From NCBI GenBank assembly GCA_001662425.1, contig BDDC01000871.1:9905-40620 (forward strand): a DNA stretch of 30,716 nucleotides, given 5' to 3'. This DNA is from Chlamydomonas sphaeroides. Lineage: Eukaryota > Chlorophyta > Chlorophyceae > Chlamydomonadales > Chlamydomonadaceae. The notes beneath the pieces were generated by a model. That model did no database searches. It saw nothing but the letters and a program-made list of their open reading frames with translations, and was not told where the DNA came from. Positions 1 to 10,670 of this stretch are shown piece by piece. A program made the translations under genes and the position numbers. The first letter of the stretch is position 1, and each line of letters opens with the position of its first letter.

Positions 1-137
1 AGAGGCCTTGGGTCAGGGGCTGGTGGTGGCTCGTGCCCTGCAACACCTGCTCGCAACAACCCCGGTGCTCCCGGCACCTCCCGCTCCTCTTACTCCCCCT
101 CCTCACATCCCCGCCCCCTTCCCGTTTCTTCCTCTCA

Positions 138-340
138 CCAAGTCTCCCTCTCTCCATTCGCTTCCCCCCAGCACTACGACTGCATCCAGACCAAGAAGGA
201 CCTGGTGGTGCCGCCCCCCTCGCGCCCTCGTGACAAGGAACTCACACCCACCCAAGTTCCCCTCTCCCCATCCCCTTCTCCCCCAGGACTACGGCTGCAT
301 CCAGATCAAGAAGGACCTGGTGGTGCCCCCCATCAGCAGC
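138..340 (+). repeat. Tandem duplication of an exon start with its splice acceptor
   Basis: About 85 bp starting at 138 is repeated at about 252 (offset 115 bp; exon starts at 172 and 287). Each copy holds a pyrimidine-rich tract, a CAG acceptor and the exon start. The proximal copy reads HYDCIQTKKDLVVPPP and the distal one DYGCIQIKKDLVVPPI. Only the distal copy continues in frame to a good donor (386, GTGCGT), so it is taken as the real exon. The proximal copy runs on in a different frame and lacks a convincing donor. Confidence 0.8.
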
Positions 341-2596
341 CCAGACGAGGACAGCCTGCCCTCCCACACCGCGGCCTACTATGAGGTGCGTCTCCTGTGT
401 GAGCGTGCCCGGAGCTGGGCCCCGCCTCCTGCGACGGGCACGGTTTGCCCGTGCGCCGACGTGTTTTCAACTAGCACGTGACGTAGCAACGTGTATTCAA
501 CTCTCGAACGTGTGTGCTCGCCGCCAGTGGCTCCATCCTCCCCCAACCCCTCCGCGGCCCCAGTGGCTCACCGCTAACGGATGCGTGGACGCTAACCGCA
601 CGCTGCTGCTGTTTTTCGCGGGAGGCATGTCGGAGGGGGAGTACAGCGGAGGGGCGCGCAAGGTGGGCCATAGGCGGTCGGGGGCGATTTTACAGCTATG
701 ACGGACGTACCTGCCGTACCTTACTTTCGCAAACCTAGGAACTAGGAACCCAGGGAGCAACGCTGCACCAGCCGTGCCGTTGCCGTGGGGATAGCAGCAG
801 CGGCGTGGCCAGGGCTATCTACCCACCGCGTACGGCAGACCGCAACACACATTCCCAGGGCGTGCCGCGCGGGTCGTGCTTACTGTAGGTTACCTAGTTC
901 TTTCTGAGCACATTCATGCCGGCACTTTTCCCCCGCTCGCCTGCTCCGCCCCCTCCACTCCTGCTTCCCACGAGCCAGGCCGTCGCCGCACTGCTGTCCA
1001 ACGTCAGCGGCCCAGTACCGCGCGACGTGCTGGTGTCTGACACGCGAGTGCCCGACTACATTGGCAGCATACGGAGGGCCACCTTTTGCCTGGCGCCGTG
1101 AGTGGCTCGAGTGGGGCAGGGGTGTGGGTGCTGGCGAACAGCCGCCGGGGGCCTTGCGCGGCTGCTGCTTGTGTGCCATCTTCGGGTTTGCCAAATCGCT
1201 TGGATAATCTGCCTCCAGGTTTTCAGTACGTGGTGTACGGTAGCTCTGTGATAAGTTGATGACATTCTAGCTGCGCAGCTGTGCAGCTGTGCAGCAAGAT
1301 TGCGGTACCCCCTGGCGCTGTTTGGTGTGCTGTGTGTGGCGCGCCTAGGTGCGAACGTGGGGCTCATAACGTAACATCGGGGTCCGAGGGCGGGCGAGCA
1401 GGGGTCGCGATGCCAAAGCAGGCCGGGGCCGGGCAAGGGCACGAGCCGTGCCGATACCGGAGCGTGCTCGCATGTGCCCCCGCGGCCTGGCCTCTCCCCG
1501 CCGGGCTCACCACGCCCAGCACCGCCCCGCGCCTCACCGCTCGTGCGCCGCCCTGCGACACAGGTTTGGCTACGGCTGGGGCATCCGGCTGATCCAGGCC
1601 GTGTACAACGGCTGCATCCCCGTGGTCATCCAGGACTACGTGTGGAATGCCTTCGAGGTCGGTGCGCGCTGGCCTTCGCGACACCCTTCCCCTACGCGAG
1701 CAGCGCACGCCGGCCAGCGCACCGTTTCTGGTATATTGGGCGATCGCTGCCGCCCCCGACCCTGGCCAATGCCCGCGCTACAAGCCGCCCCGGTCCCGCC
1801 CCGTCGAGCCGTTGAGCCGCCCCGCCCCGCCGCCCGTCCTGCCGTACACAGGATGACATGCCGTACGAGGAGTTTGCCGTACGCATGCCGGTGGCGGACG
1901 TGCCGCGGATGCTGGAGCTGCTGCGCAGCTACGGCCCTGAGCAGCTGACACGGCTGCGGATGGGGCTGGCGAGGTGGGTTCGTGGGCTGGGGTGCGGCGG
2001 GTTTGTGGGGTGGGGCTGCAGCCAGCTGGCGGGGCGGGGTGGGGCCGTGGGTGGGGCGGAGCCGTGGGGAGGCAGCGCCAGCGCCGGCCGGGAGGGGGAA
2101 GTAACGAAGAGGCACACCGGCGCAGCTTCGGTGTGCGGCGGTTTGTTGGCGTTGCTGATGCGCAGGCAGGCCGGAAGCAGCGGCCTGCCTCGCCTGCGAT
2201 GCCTCGCGGCAGCGGCATATTCATGCATGGCGTGGGTCCCTGGGGGTAGGTACGTCGCGAGGTAGGCACGTGGCAGCTCCCCGCCGCACCCCCAACCACG
2301 TGCGCGAGCACACCCATCCATCAGCCCTCGCATCTTGCGTTGCTGCTTTTTTTCCCCATCTCACACGGCCGCCTCACTTACCCCATCACGCCGCCCGGCT
2401 GCGTCTTGCCCCGAACCCCGGCCGTGCCAGGCACTTTCGCGCCTTCATATGGCAGCGGGAGTACGGTGGCATGGCCTACGAGTGGACCCTGCGGGGCCTG
2501 AAGCGCCGGGCGGCGACGCTAGCGGCGGGGCACTTTGGCGACTGGGCGGGGACGGGGGTCGGGACGGGGCCGGGGTCAGGGACAGGGGTGATATAA
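287..2596 (+). CDS. Exostosin-like glycosyltransferase (GT47), 3' part of gene
   Basis: Exostosin-family proteins are Golgi glycosyltransferases that transfer sugars from nucleotide-sugars to glycans; the acceptor here is unknown. Exons joined in phase: 287-385, 564-662, 979-1097, 1564-1657, 1852-1973, 2431-2596 (TAA). Introns start GTGCGT, GTGGGC, GTGAGT, GTCGGT, GTGGGT and end in AG. Landmarks in order: CIQIKKDLVVPP, ANRTLLLFFAGG, RDVLVSDTRVPDY, then the family's most conserved block FCLAP-FGYGWGIR (spliced codon) followed by AVYNGCIPVVIQDYVWNAFE, and a C-terminal helical part ending in a Gly/Thr-rich tail. The N-terminal signal anchor and first half of the domain lie left of the window. 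Positions 1-171 show no exon I can defend. No TGTAA poly(A) signal is evident close after the stop. It converges tail-to-tail with the receptor-like kinase gene across a 4-kb gap. Family assignment is firm; substrate is unknown. Confidence 0.87.
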
Positions 2597-3403
2597 TGGC
2601 GTGAAACGAGGAATGGAAACAGAAATAGAGGTACAGCGGACTTGGCCCGCCGTGACTCAGGGCGACCGGGGGGCGTGACATCACGCCAGCGAGCGAGCGG
2701 CAGCACGCCATCGGATAGCGGCAGAGGCGCTGCGGCGCGAGTGGGCAAGACTGAGCTGCGGCTCGGCGGAGGCGCGACGCGAGGTCGCGGCACATTTCAT
2801 TGATGACCGGGTGCTTCGCAGTACATGGCCCCAACCAACCCCGCAAACATCACACAGGGGCTTGCGCAGGTGTCGTGTGGGGACTCCAAAGATGGCGCCT
2901 CCTAAGATGGCGCCTGCTGCTGAAGAGCGCCGTAGAAGTGCGATCGTGCGTGCCACGGACTGATGTGACGTGGAAGGGAGTAGTGGCGCGCGCGCTGTTG
3001 GGTGTGTATGTATGTAGCTGCCGCGTGATGCGCGCTGCCTGCCCGGGGCGGCATGCAGGGGCTGGTCGCAAGGCGGCTTGGCAGGGCGGGGCCAGAGGCG
3101 GAGGCGGCGGCAAATGTGGCGGGGTGGCGGGTCCGGGTCCCACCTGTTGCGCGGACGGGCGGCTGGCTGGCGCGGACGACGGCCAGCTGGCGGCTATCTT
3201 TGGGGAAGGGATAGCGGGTAGCTGGGGGCAGGGGAGCCCCCTGGCTGGGGGCACACCTGCGGCGTACGTCCGTGCGTCCGTTGCATGCGCGGGTGCTCAC
3301 TATGGCGTTGCGATGGGGGCGATTGGCAGGGCTCGTGTCGTATTTACCCAGGCCACTCAAGTGCCCCGACCTGTTGGTCATTTAGGACTTGATGAGCCAC
3401 TCG

Positions 3404-3569
3404 GGCTGGATGGGTGACCTCATCCAGCCAACTAGGCCAACATCTAGTGAAGCCACCCGAAATGCCGAAATTTGCTAGGCGGTACCGTCTTTCTTTGGCG
3501 CCACCTCGGGTGACTATGACAGGCATTAGGCGAGGGGGATGGAAGTCACCCACCCGGGCGGGGTGACTT
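3404..3569. repeat. Pair of hairpins with shared GGGTGAC words
   Basis: A perfect 9-bp stem (3404-3412 with 3421-3429, GGCTGGATG/CATCCAGCC) encloses an 8-nt loop. A second perfect 9-bp stem (3543-3551 with 3561-3569, AAGTCACCC/GGGTGACTT) follows. The word GGGTGAC occurs at both and again near 3508. The stretch is less GC-rich than its surroundings. It could be a small inverted-repeat element or 3' UTR structure. Confidence 0.5.
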
Positions 3570-3665
3570 GGCAGCGAAAAGCACAGCTGTACAACTGGGT
3601 CTGCTGGGTGTATTCCAGTGTTAGGTAGCACAGAACCCCACACGCGGCACGGCACGCCCCGGGTA

Positions 3666-3823
3666 GAGTGGCGCGTCGGCCGTGCGCGAAGGGAATGCGG
3701 TTACATGCACCTGTGCGGAAGCGAAGCCCAGCCGGACCCGGGAGGAATGGCGCGTCGGCCGCCGTGCGGAGAGGGAATGCGGTTAAATGCGCCAGTGCGG
3801 AAGCGAAGCCCAGCGCCACCCGA
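3666..3823. repeat. 79-bp direct tandem duplication
   Basis: Two adjacent copies (3666-3744 and 3745-3823) share GTGGCGCGTCGGCC or ATGGCGCGTCGGCC near the start, GGGAATGCGGTTA in the middle and GTGCGGAAGCGAAGCCCAGC near the end, with scattered differences. Neither copy lies in a recognised gene. Confidence 0.85.
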
Positions 3824-4532
3824 AAGGAACCCGGTGCCCGGCCCACTGTATGTGCGCGCGCGGCTGGTGTGGAGCGCCGCCCATACAAAGCGCACCTGGC
3901 TTGATGCCGCTCAACTCAAGAACAACAGAATGAACCGAACGCTGCCCCAACAGGTATGGCACGCTGCTGGCCAGCACGGATGCCGCGGCCGTCGACGTAC
4001 TCGTGGCGGCGAAGCAGGGCGGCGCAGGCGCGGGGTTCTGCTAGAAGCGGCCTAAGTGACGGGGGCGCGCAGCGCAGGGGCGCCACCCCAGCAATCAGCA
4101 GGGGCCACCTCGCTCCTGCCTGCCTGGGGGCACTCATGCAGCTGCCGGGACCGAGTGCGGGCAGCAAGCGCAGGTGCTGCGGTTTCAGGAGGGCCGCCTT
4201 ACCACCTGGTTTATGTGGGGTGAGCTCCGAGCTGGATGGCAGGCAGCAGGGCATGCGCGCGCGGCGCATCAGGGTGCGCGCGTGCCCTGCTGGCGGCTGC
4301 TGCCGGGCACGGAACTGCTGCAGGTTGGCAGCAGGCAGCTGCCACGTCGTGGCGGGCGTGGTCGGGGGGGGGATTTGGCACCGGACGACCGGAGGGATAA
4401 GTTACCGTTACCGCAGGACGTGCGGTTGTCGCCGCTGAGCGTCGGCAGCACGTGTGCTGCAGTAGTTGGGCCGGCGGCCGGTGTGCGGGTAGCTGCCGTG
4501 CGTGGTGTGGCAGCGGGCGGGTATGTGGCGAT

Positions 4533-4550
4533 CAGGGGGGATCCCCCCTG
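4533..4550. repeat. 18-bp perfect palindrome
   Basis: CAGGGGGGATCCCCCCTG equals its own reverse complement. It is isolated and intergenic, and no function is assigned. Confidence 0.75.
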
Positions 4551-4644
4551 GTGGCGATTGATCGGAGTTGTTGCTGCAACTAGAGAAGACGAGTGCGCGT
4601 GTGCGGATGCGGTTAGGTAGCTAGCTGGGAGCACACATGCGAAG

Positions 4645-4662
4645 GCATGCATGCATGCATGC
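4645..4662. repeat. Self-complementary GCAT repeat
   Basis: Four and a half units of GCAT form an 18-bp palindrome. It is followed by a degenerate GAGC/GAAC run to about 4737. This looks like a simple-sequence repeat in intergenic DNA. Confidence 0.75.
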
Positions 4663-6570
4663 GGCGTGCCCTGGGGTCGGGGCCCTCGCTCCGTCCTTGT
4701 GCGCACGCGAGCGAGCGAACGAGCGAGGCGAACGAACCCGATGACCGGGAGGGGCATGAGCAGCGCTGCGGCGGGCGGGGTGCGTGGCTGGATGGGCGGC
4801 GCTCAACAACGACGAACCCGCGTGGGACGAACGAAGCAAAGGCGCGTACGTGGGGTACCTGCTGAGCAAGCAGCTGCGTGCGATGAGAGCGCCGCGTGGG
4901 TGTGGCACGCATGCCTGACAGCAGCAGGCGCGGGCCTCTGCGCGTGGCGTGGCGTTGTTAGCTGCTGCCGAGGCACGCCTGTGCGTGTGTGCGGCGGCAT
5001 TGCAGGTGGGCGGGTAGCCTTGATTGCGGTTGTATTTGTTCGGCTCCTCCTGGACCCCGTTATAGCAACCAATCTACATCCCACAGAAAACGTAGCGCCA
5101 AGGCAACCGAACAGAGCACCGGCGCCTTGCTCGGAACACACGGCCTTCCCCCAAACCGGCGGGGGCAGCATGGCCCCTGGCTGAGCGGCCCCCGCCCCAT
5201 CGCGGGTCACGGGCATCGCACATACAGCTGAGCGCGAACCCCACCCCACGCACACGCACACGCCAGCTCGCACGCCACCGCCACAGACACCGGCACAGCC
5301 GACACGCATGCTTAGCGCGGACGTTCGTTATATTGGCTCAGCTCCGTCAGCAGCGCCCTGCCTAGCCTGCTGCGTTGCGGCGCCTGTTGCTGGCTCCGCG
5401 CAGGCCCGCCTGCTGACGCAGCGAGCTGCGCAGGTAGGCGGCAGCAGCGGGCGGCAGCAGCGGTACGCCGCATCGAGGCAGGTGGGTGTCCCGAGCTTGT
5501 GCTAGTCCACACGAGCGCACGTGAGAGGCACAGCTTAGGCGCATCAATCTGCGCATGGCCGGTGACTCGGCTATGTCCGACCATTAAAGCCAGGGGACGT
5601 CCCCCGAATGAAGCTCCCCTCGCTCGCTCCTGTTCCCACAAGCAAACACATACACACACACGTACGGCGTTATGGGCACATGCGGCCTCCGCGCACCGGA
5701 ACCCAGCGCAGCCCAAGCCTCGTCCCGCGCGGCGCCCGCACCCTGCCTCCGTTCTGCGGCCCGCGTCAGCGACACCGCCGCCCATGCACCGATGCAGGAT
5801 ACGCACCGGGACATGAGCCGCTTGACGCCGTCGGACGCACCCACACCCCATCCCATCCCACTCGCCCGCACACACACACACACATGCGGCATCGTAGCGC
5901 ATCCGCACGGCGCCCTGTGGAACAACCCCGTGGACGCAACACCACGTGGACGCAACATCGAAACTAACGAAACAACGAACACAGCTGTCTGCGGCATCCA
6001 GAAGGCGAACCGAAACAAATCCGAACATGGACAGGAGGTACGTACCCCATCAGCAAAGGGACAAGGTGGCCCCATCCGACTCTGCGCGGCGGGGGCTCCG
6101 CCAAAACTTGACAGCCACAGCTCGCTCGCGACTGGAACGTGCGGCGCTAGGCACACCACGGTACGCGCCTCCCATTGAAGCAGTACGAGACTACGAGCAT
6201 ACGCCGCAGCAAACTAACGCTAAGGAGAGGAAGTGGTGCAGCAGGAGCCCAGACGCTATCTACCGCGATCCAGCGGCGCAGCACTGCGTGCATGCGCGGG
6301 AATGGCTACAGCAGTGCGCTCCAAGCAGCGTTGCGCGCCGCCGTACGCATCCGTGGACGCCGCGGCGGCGCAAGCACTCAATGTCCGTGCATGTATGCAT
6401 GCTTTCGACCCCAGCCCCCGACCCGCGAGCCCACAGCATCCGAGTCCCAGCCCCGACCAGTCCAGCCTCCGCATTAAGCCACACCCCACGTCACGCCACG
6501 GCCCCTGCCGCCCCCGCTCCCTCCGCTCCGCTCCGCTGCCCCCACTAGCCCAGCCCTAACAGCGAGCGCC

Positions 6571-9500
6571 TCACGCCCGGCCCGGCTGCGGACCCAGCAG
6601 CTGCACCGCAAAGCGGATGGGGCCCACCTGCCCTGCGCCCCCCGACGAGCCGCCGCCCGGCCCGCTGGCGGCCGCGGCGCCCGCCGACGCCTCCGTCATC
6701 GCCAGGAAGCGCGCCTCCAGCTCCGCGGCGCCGCCCCACGTGCTCAGGCCCCGCCCCTCCCCCTCCTCCCCGTGCTGCTGCCGCTGCCCAAGGCCGCCAC
6801 TCCACCCCTCCCAATCCCGGGACTCGGCCGTGGCGGGGTCCAGACAGCCGCTGGGAAGCCCCGGCGCCGGGCCGTCCAAGGATACTGTGAAGCCGGCGCT
6901 GCTCGGGTTGCCTGCGCCGCCGGTGCCGGCGCCGCCGGCCGGCTGCGGTGCGAGCGGGAGGGGACCCTGCAGCGCTACCTCCACGTGGGGCACTGGGGCG
7001 CGGGCGCGGGCAGTGAGCGACGCCCACAGCGAGCGGATGAAGCCGGAGGAGGCGTGCTGGGGGCGCGAGGGCGGCGAGGAGAGGAGCCCCAGGCTGGGGC
7101 CGTCGCGGAGAGCGCGCCGCGTGGCGGGCTGCGGAGGCGTGCGGGGCCCGCCTGCTGGCGGCCGACGTGGCGCGGCCAGGGGCAGGACGTCGACGGAAAA
7201 GTTGGCGGGGTCAGACGGCGCGCTCGAGCCGGCGGTCGGGGGCGCAGCGGGGGGCTCGGCCGCCGCTGCGGTCCAGGCAGCGGAGGCTCCCAGCGGAGCC
7301 TGCGCGGGAGCGGCGGGCGCAGAGGGCGTGTGCGGGGGATGCTGGGTCAGGCGCGAGCACGGGGCTGCAGCTGCGCCGGCAGCCCGCACCGGGCAATGTG
7401 CAACTGCGTCACGCGCCAGGGGCCGCGTGGCGTGCGTATTCCCGTTGGGCCCCGCCCCGCCCCAAGGGCAGCCTGCCCGCCCCACCTGCACCGCGGCCTC
7501 CCTCAGCGCCTCCAGCTCCTTGACCAGCTCCGCAGCCGCGGGCCGCCGCCGCGGGTCGGCCTCCCAGCACTGCACCAGCAGGGCCGCCAGCCGCGGCGGG
7601 CAGCGCGAGGCGCCCAGGGCCGCCAGTGGGGGACGAGCGCCCTGCGGTGTGGCACCCGGCGGCAACGGACAAGCCGGGCCGGGGGCCGTTGGGGCGCAGG
7701 AGGCCACAAGCACGAGTGGCACATGCGAGGACGTGCCGCGGCTGCAGCAGCGTGCGGCGGGCACAGAAGCGCTGAGCTGCGCGGCGAAGGCCGATGGTGG
7801 CAATCGGTGTGGCCTCCGTGGCCGTTGCAGCCTTGCCGCTGTCCCCTCCAAGCGCTTCCAGTCTCCAGCCGGCCTTCCACGCATCTCCCACCGCCAATGC
7901 CAGCGCAGGCCCTGCCCAACCCCTTCCCACCTGCTGCACCAAGTACTGGATCTTCATCAAGTCTATGTGCCTATGATATCAACACACGAGACCTGCGATA
8001 ACTCCCATGTCAGCGGAGGCGCCCACCTGCTGCACCACCGCCACCATGTGCCTCACGAGGGCCGCACCGCCGCCCTGGCAGTCCGCCCAGGGCCGCTGCC
8101 CGGCCAGCATCTCCCACACCAGGATGGCAAAGCTGAACACGTCCTGCGTAGGAGAAGGCAGCGGGGTTGGGGTGGGCTGGGAAAGGAGAGCGGGAGGGTG
8201 GGCCGTTGGCACAGCTAGCCTGCGCAATGAGAGCCGCTGACCCTAGCACGCTGCAGTGGGGACTGGCGACTACCCTTGGAGCCAGACGCCCTACAAACCC
8301 CAACAATGCATCCCAGCACCCACCGCCCTGTGCGATATGGCCCCAGAACCCCGGATAGCCGCCTCGTAACACTCTGGCGCCAGGTACGCGGGCGTTCCGG
8401 CCCCGGGAGCGCGGGTGATGATGGCGGTGTGGTGCAGCCGGGAGAGGCCAAAGTCCTGAGGGGCAGAGGCACACGCCCACAGGTCGGCATGACGATGTCG
8501 GCAAAGGGGTCCCCGGCACGGCTGGAGCTGGCCAGAGGGCCCGGCAGCCGATTGACGGTCCCTTACCGTCAGCTTGACGGTTGGCGTGTCGGAGTCGGGC
8601 TGGTTGAGCAGCACATTGGCAGGCTGCGAGAGGGCGGCAGGGAGGTGAGGCGAGGGACAGCGGCTGGAGAGCCGGCGTCACGGAAGCTGCCGGCGGCCCT
8701 TACCTTGAGGTCGCGGTGCACGATGGTGGGGTGCTGCAGGGAAGGGCAAGTGGTGGGGTGCGATCAAGTACTGAGCACAGAGCAAAGGACGGTGGCACAG
8801 CCACACATCATGCTGCGGTGCCGACCACCCACCAGGTACTCGAGCCCGCGAGCGATCTCCGCCGCAATGTAGAGCACCTGAGGGGAGGGCGACACAGGTT
8901 CAGACGAGAAGGGAAGCCGATGAGCGGACAACTGTGAATCAGCTCCCCCTGTCCCCGGTCCCCGGCCCATCCCAAGCCCCCCCACCTTTGGCAGCGGCAT
9001 CAATGTGTCCGGCTTGGCGTAGAGCAGCGCGTCCAGGGAGGTCTCCATCAGCTCCATGACCTGAGGCGGCAAGGTGGCGAAGTGTTTGGGCCTCCTGCCG
9101 GCACGTTGTGCCTTCGGCCTGGCCTCTTCTCCCCATGCCACCTTCACCGCATCACGCACCAGGCACAGCCGCGGCGGCGTGAGGCAGGCGGCCAGCAGCT
9201 GCACGATGTTGGGGTGCCGGCAGCGGCCCAAGACCTGGGGAGGCGCGAATCCGGACAACAGGGACGCGCTTAAATCTGAGGCTTACGTTTGATGACGTGA
9301 TGCTGCTTTTCTGCATACCCTCCACTTCAATACCCACCTGCACCTCCTGCTCGAAGCTGGCGGTTTGCTGCTCCTCCCGGACCGGCCCTCCACCGGCCTG
9401 CCCCTGTGCGGGAGCGTGCAGCTCCAGCACCAGCTTGACCGCCACACGCCGGCCCGCAAACACGCCCGCGTACACCTGGGGACAGGCGAGGGGTCCGGGC

Positions 9501-10634
9501 GGGGACCAGCGGCTGGTGGTGTCGTTCACATGGAGCCCGCGTGGGGCCCGCCAGGCGCCAAGGCGACAGTTCCCAGTCCCGAAGCTCCGCTTCGAGGAGT
9601 GCTGTTCCCCCATGCGTACCCATGCCGGCGGCAGCGCCTCCACCGCCATCCGCTCCTGACCCTCCGCACGCACCTGTCCGTACCCTCCCTTGCCCAGGAC
9701 CTCGGGTAGCAGCTCCACCACATTCTCGGCGCCGGGCGCAGAGCTGGGGCCGCCCGCCCCGTCCCCGTGCTCGTAGATAGCCGCTGCCGAGCCCACGCCG
9801 CTAAGCTGCGGCGCCGTGGCGGAGACAGGGCCGTTGCTGGCGCTGTCCTTGGCCAGCATGATGTCCAGGCGCAGGTCGGGCCGGCAGGGCGTCTGCGCCG
9901 TGACAGGGTCTAGGTCGTGCGATGAGCCGATGCTGGTGGGGGCTGCAGAGGAGCCCTTGCCGCTGCTGCGGAGCGCAGCAGAGGTGGAGGCGGAGGCGGC
10001 CACGGCGGCGCTGCGGGGCCGGGGTTGGGGCGGGCCGGGCGGGGCGGGGAGGTGGGGCTTGGGCGGTGGTGATTAGAGTTGGGGTGTGGACAGGCAGACA
10101 GGCAGGCCGGCAAACAGGCAGCGAGTGGTGAGCGGGGGGATGCGGTGGTGGTGGCGTGGCGGGTGTCGCGTAGGAGCAGGAGCCTTCGGGGGTCCGCCCT
10201 GCACCTGTTGGGCCGGTTAGCCTGCAGCGCGCTGCACTGAGAGGCCTCCGAGTGCGCATCCGTGGGGCCCCGCTTGCCCGCCAACGCCGCCACAGCCTCG
10301 CGGCGGCGCCGGACGGACCGCCAGCGAAGCACGGCTGCGACGACAATGGCAGCGACCACGGCGGCACCTGCAGCAGGCCGGTTGGCGATGCGTCGGTGCG
10401 ACGTGGAGGGAAGCTCACGCACGCCCCAACCGCGCCACACACGCTTGGCTCCTGGCCGCCAGGCCCGAGCGTCGCCGCACCTATCAGCGATCCGCACAGT
10501 GCAGCCACAAGGGCAGTCGAGGGCCCGGAGGAGCCGCCGCCATCTGTTGGCTCCGTCCCTGTGCGCACAACTCCGCCGGACGGGGGCGCCGGCGCGGGCG
10601 GCGACTGCCACGCAGCGCTAGGCGCCGCCGCGCT

Positions 10635-10670
<36 letters not shown>

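Larger units (their letters stand above)
2597..6570. other. Long intergenic stretch, no gene recognised
   Basis: It lies between the stop codons of two convergent genes, so it must contain both 3' UTRs. Many frames are open because of GC content, but their translations are Ala/Arg/Pro-rich and show no domain, no phased exon chain and no similarity to anything I recognise. Visible structure is limited to hairpins near 3404-3569, a 79-bp tandem duplication at 3666-3823, two 18-bp palindromes near 4533 and 4645, a GAGC/GAAC-type run near 4707-4737 and a short CA run near 5869-5883. A small direct repeat of GATGGCGCC occurs near 2891-2915. A degraded mobile element is possible, but no transposase-like frame or clear terminal repeats were seen. 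Confidence 0.6.

Noticed and set aside
2800..3417. 205-codon open frame on the + strand after the exostosin stop
   Set aside because: There is no recognisable domain, the composition follows the local GC content, and there is no phased neighbour exon.
5312..6028. 238-codon open frame on the - strand
   Set aside because: It contains CVCVCA-type runs that come from CA/TG repeats; no domain or splice pattern supports a gene.
6617..8218. 533-codon open frame on the + strand
   Set aside because: It lies antisense to the receptor kinase exons and introns. Its translation is low-complexity Arg/Ala/Pro with no domain, whereas the minus strand gives a phased kinase.
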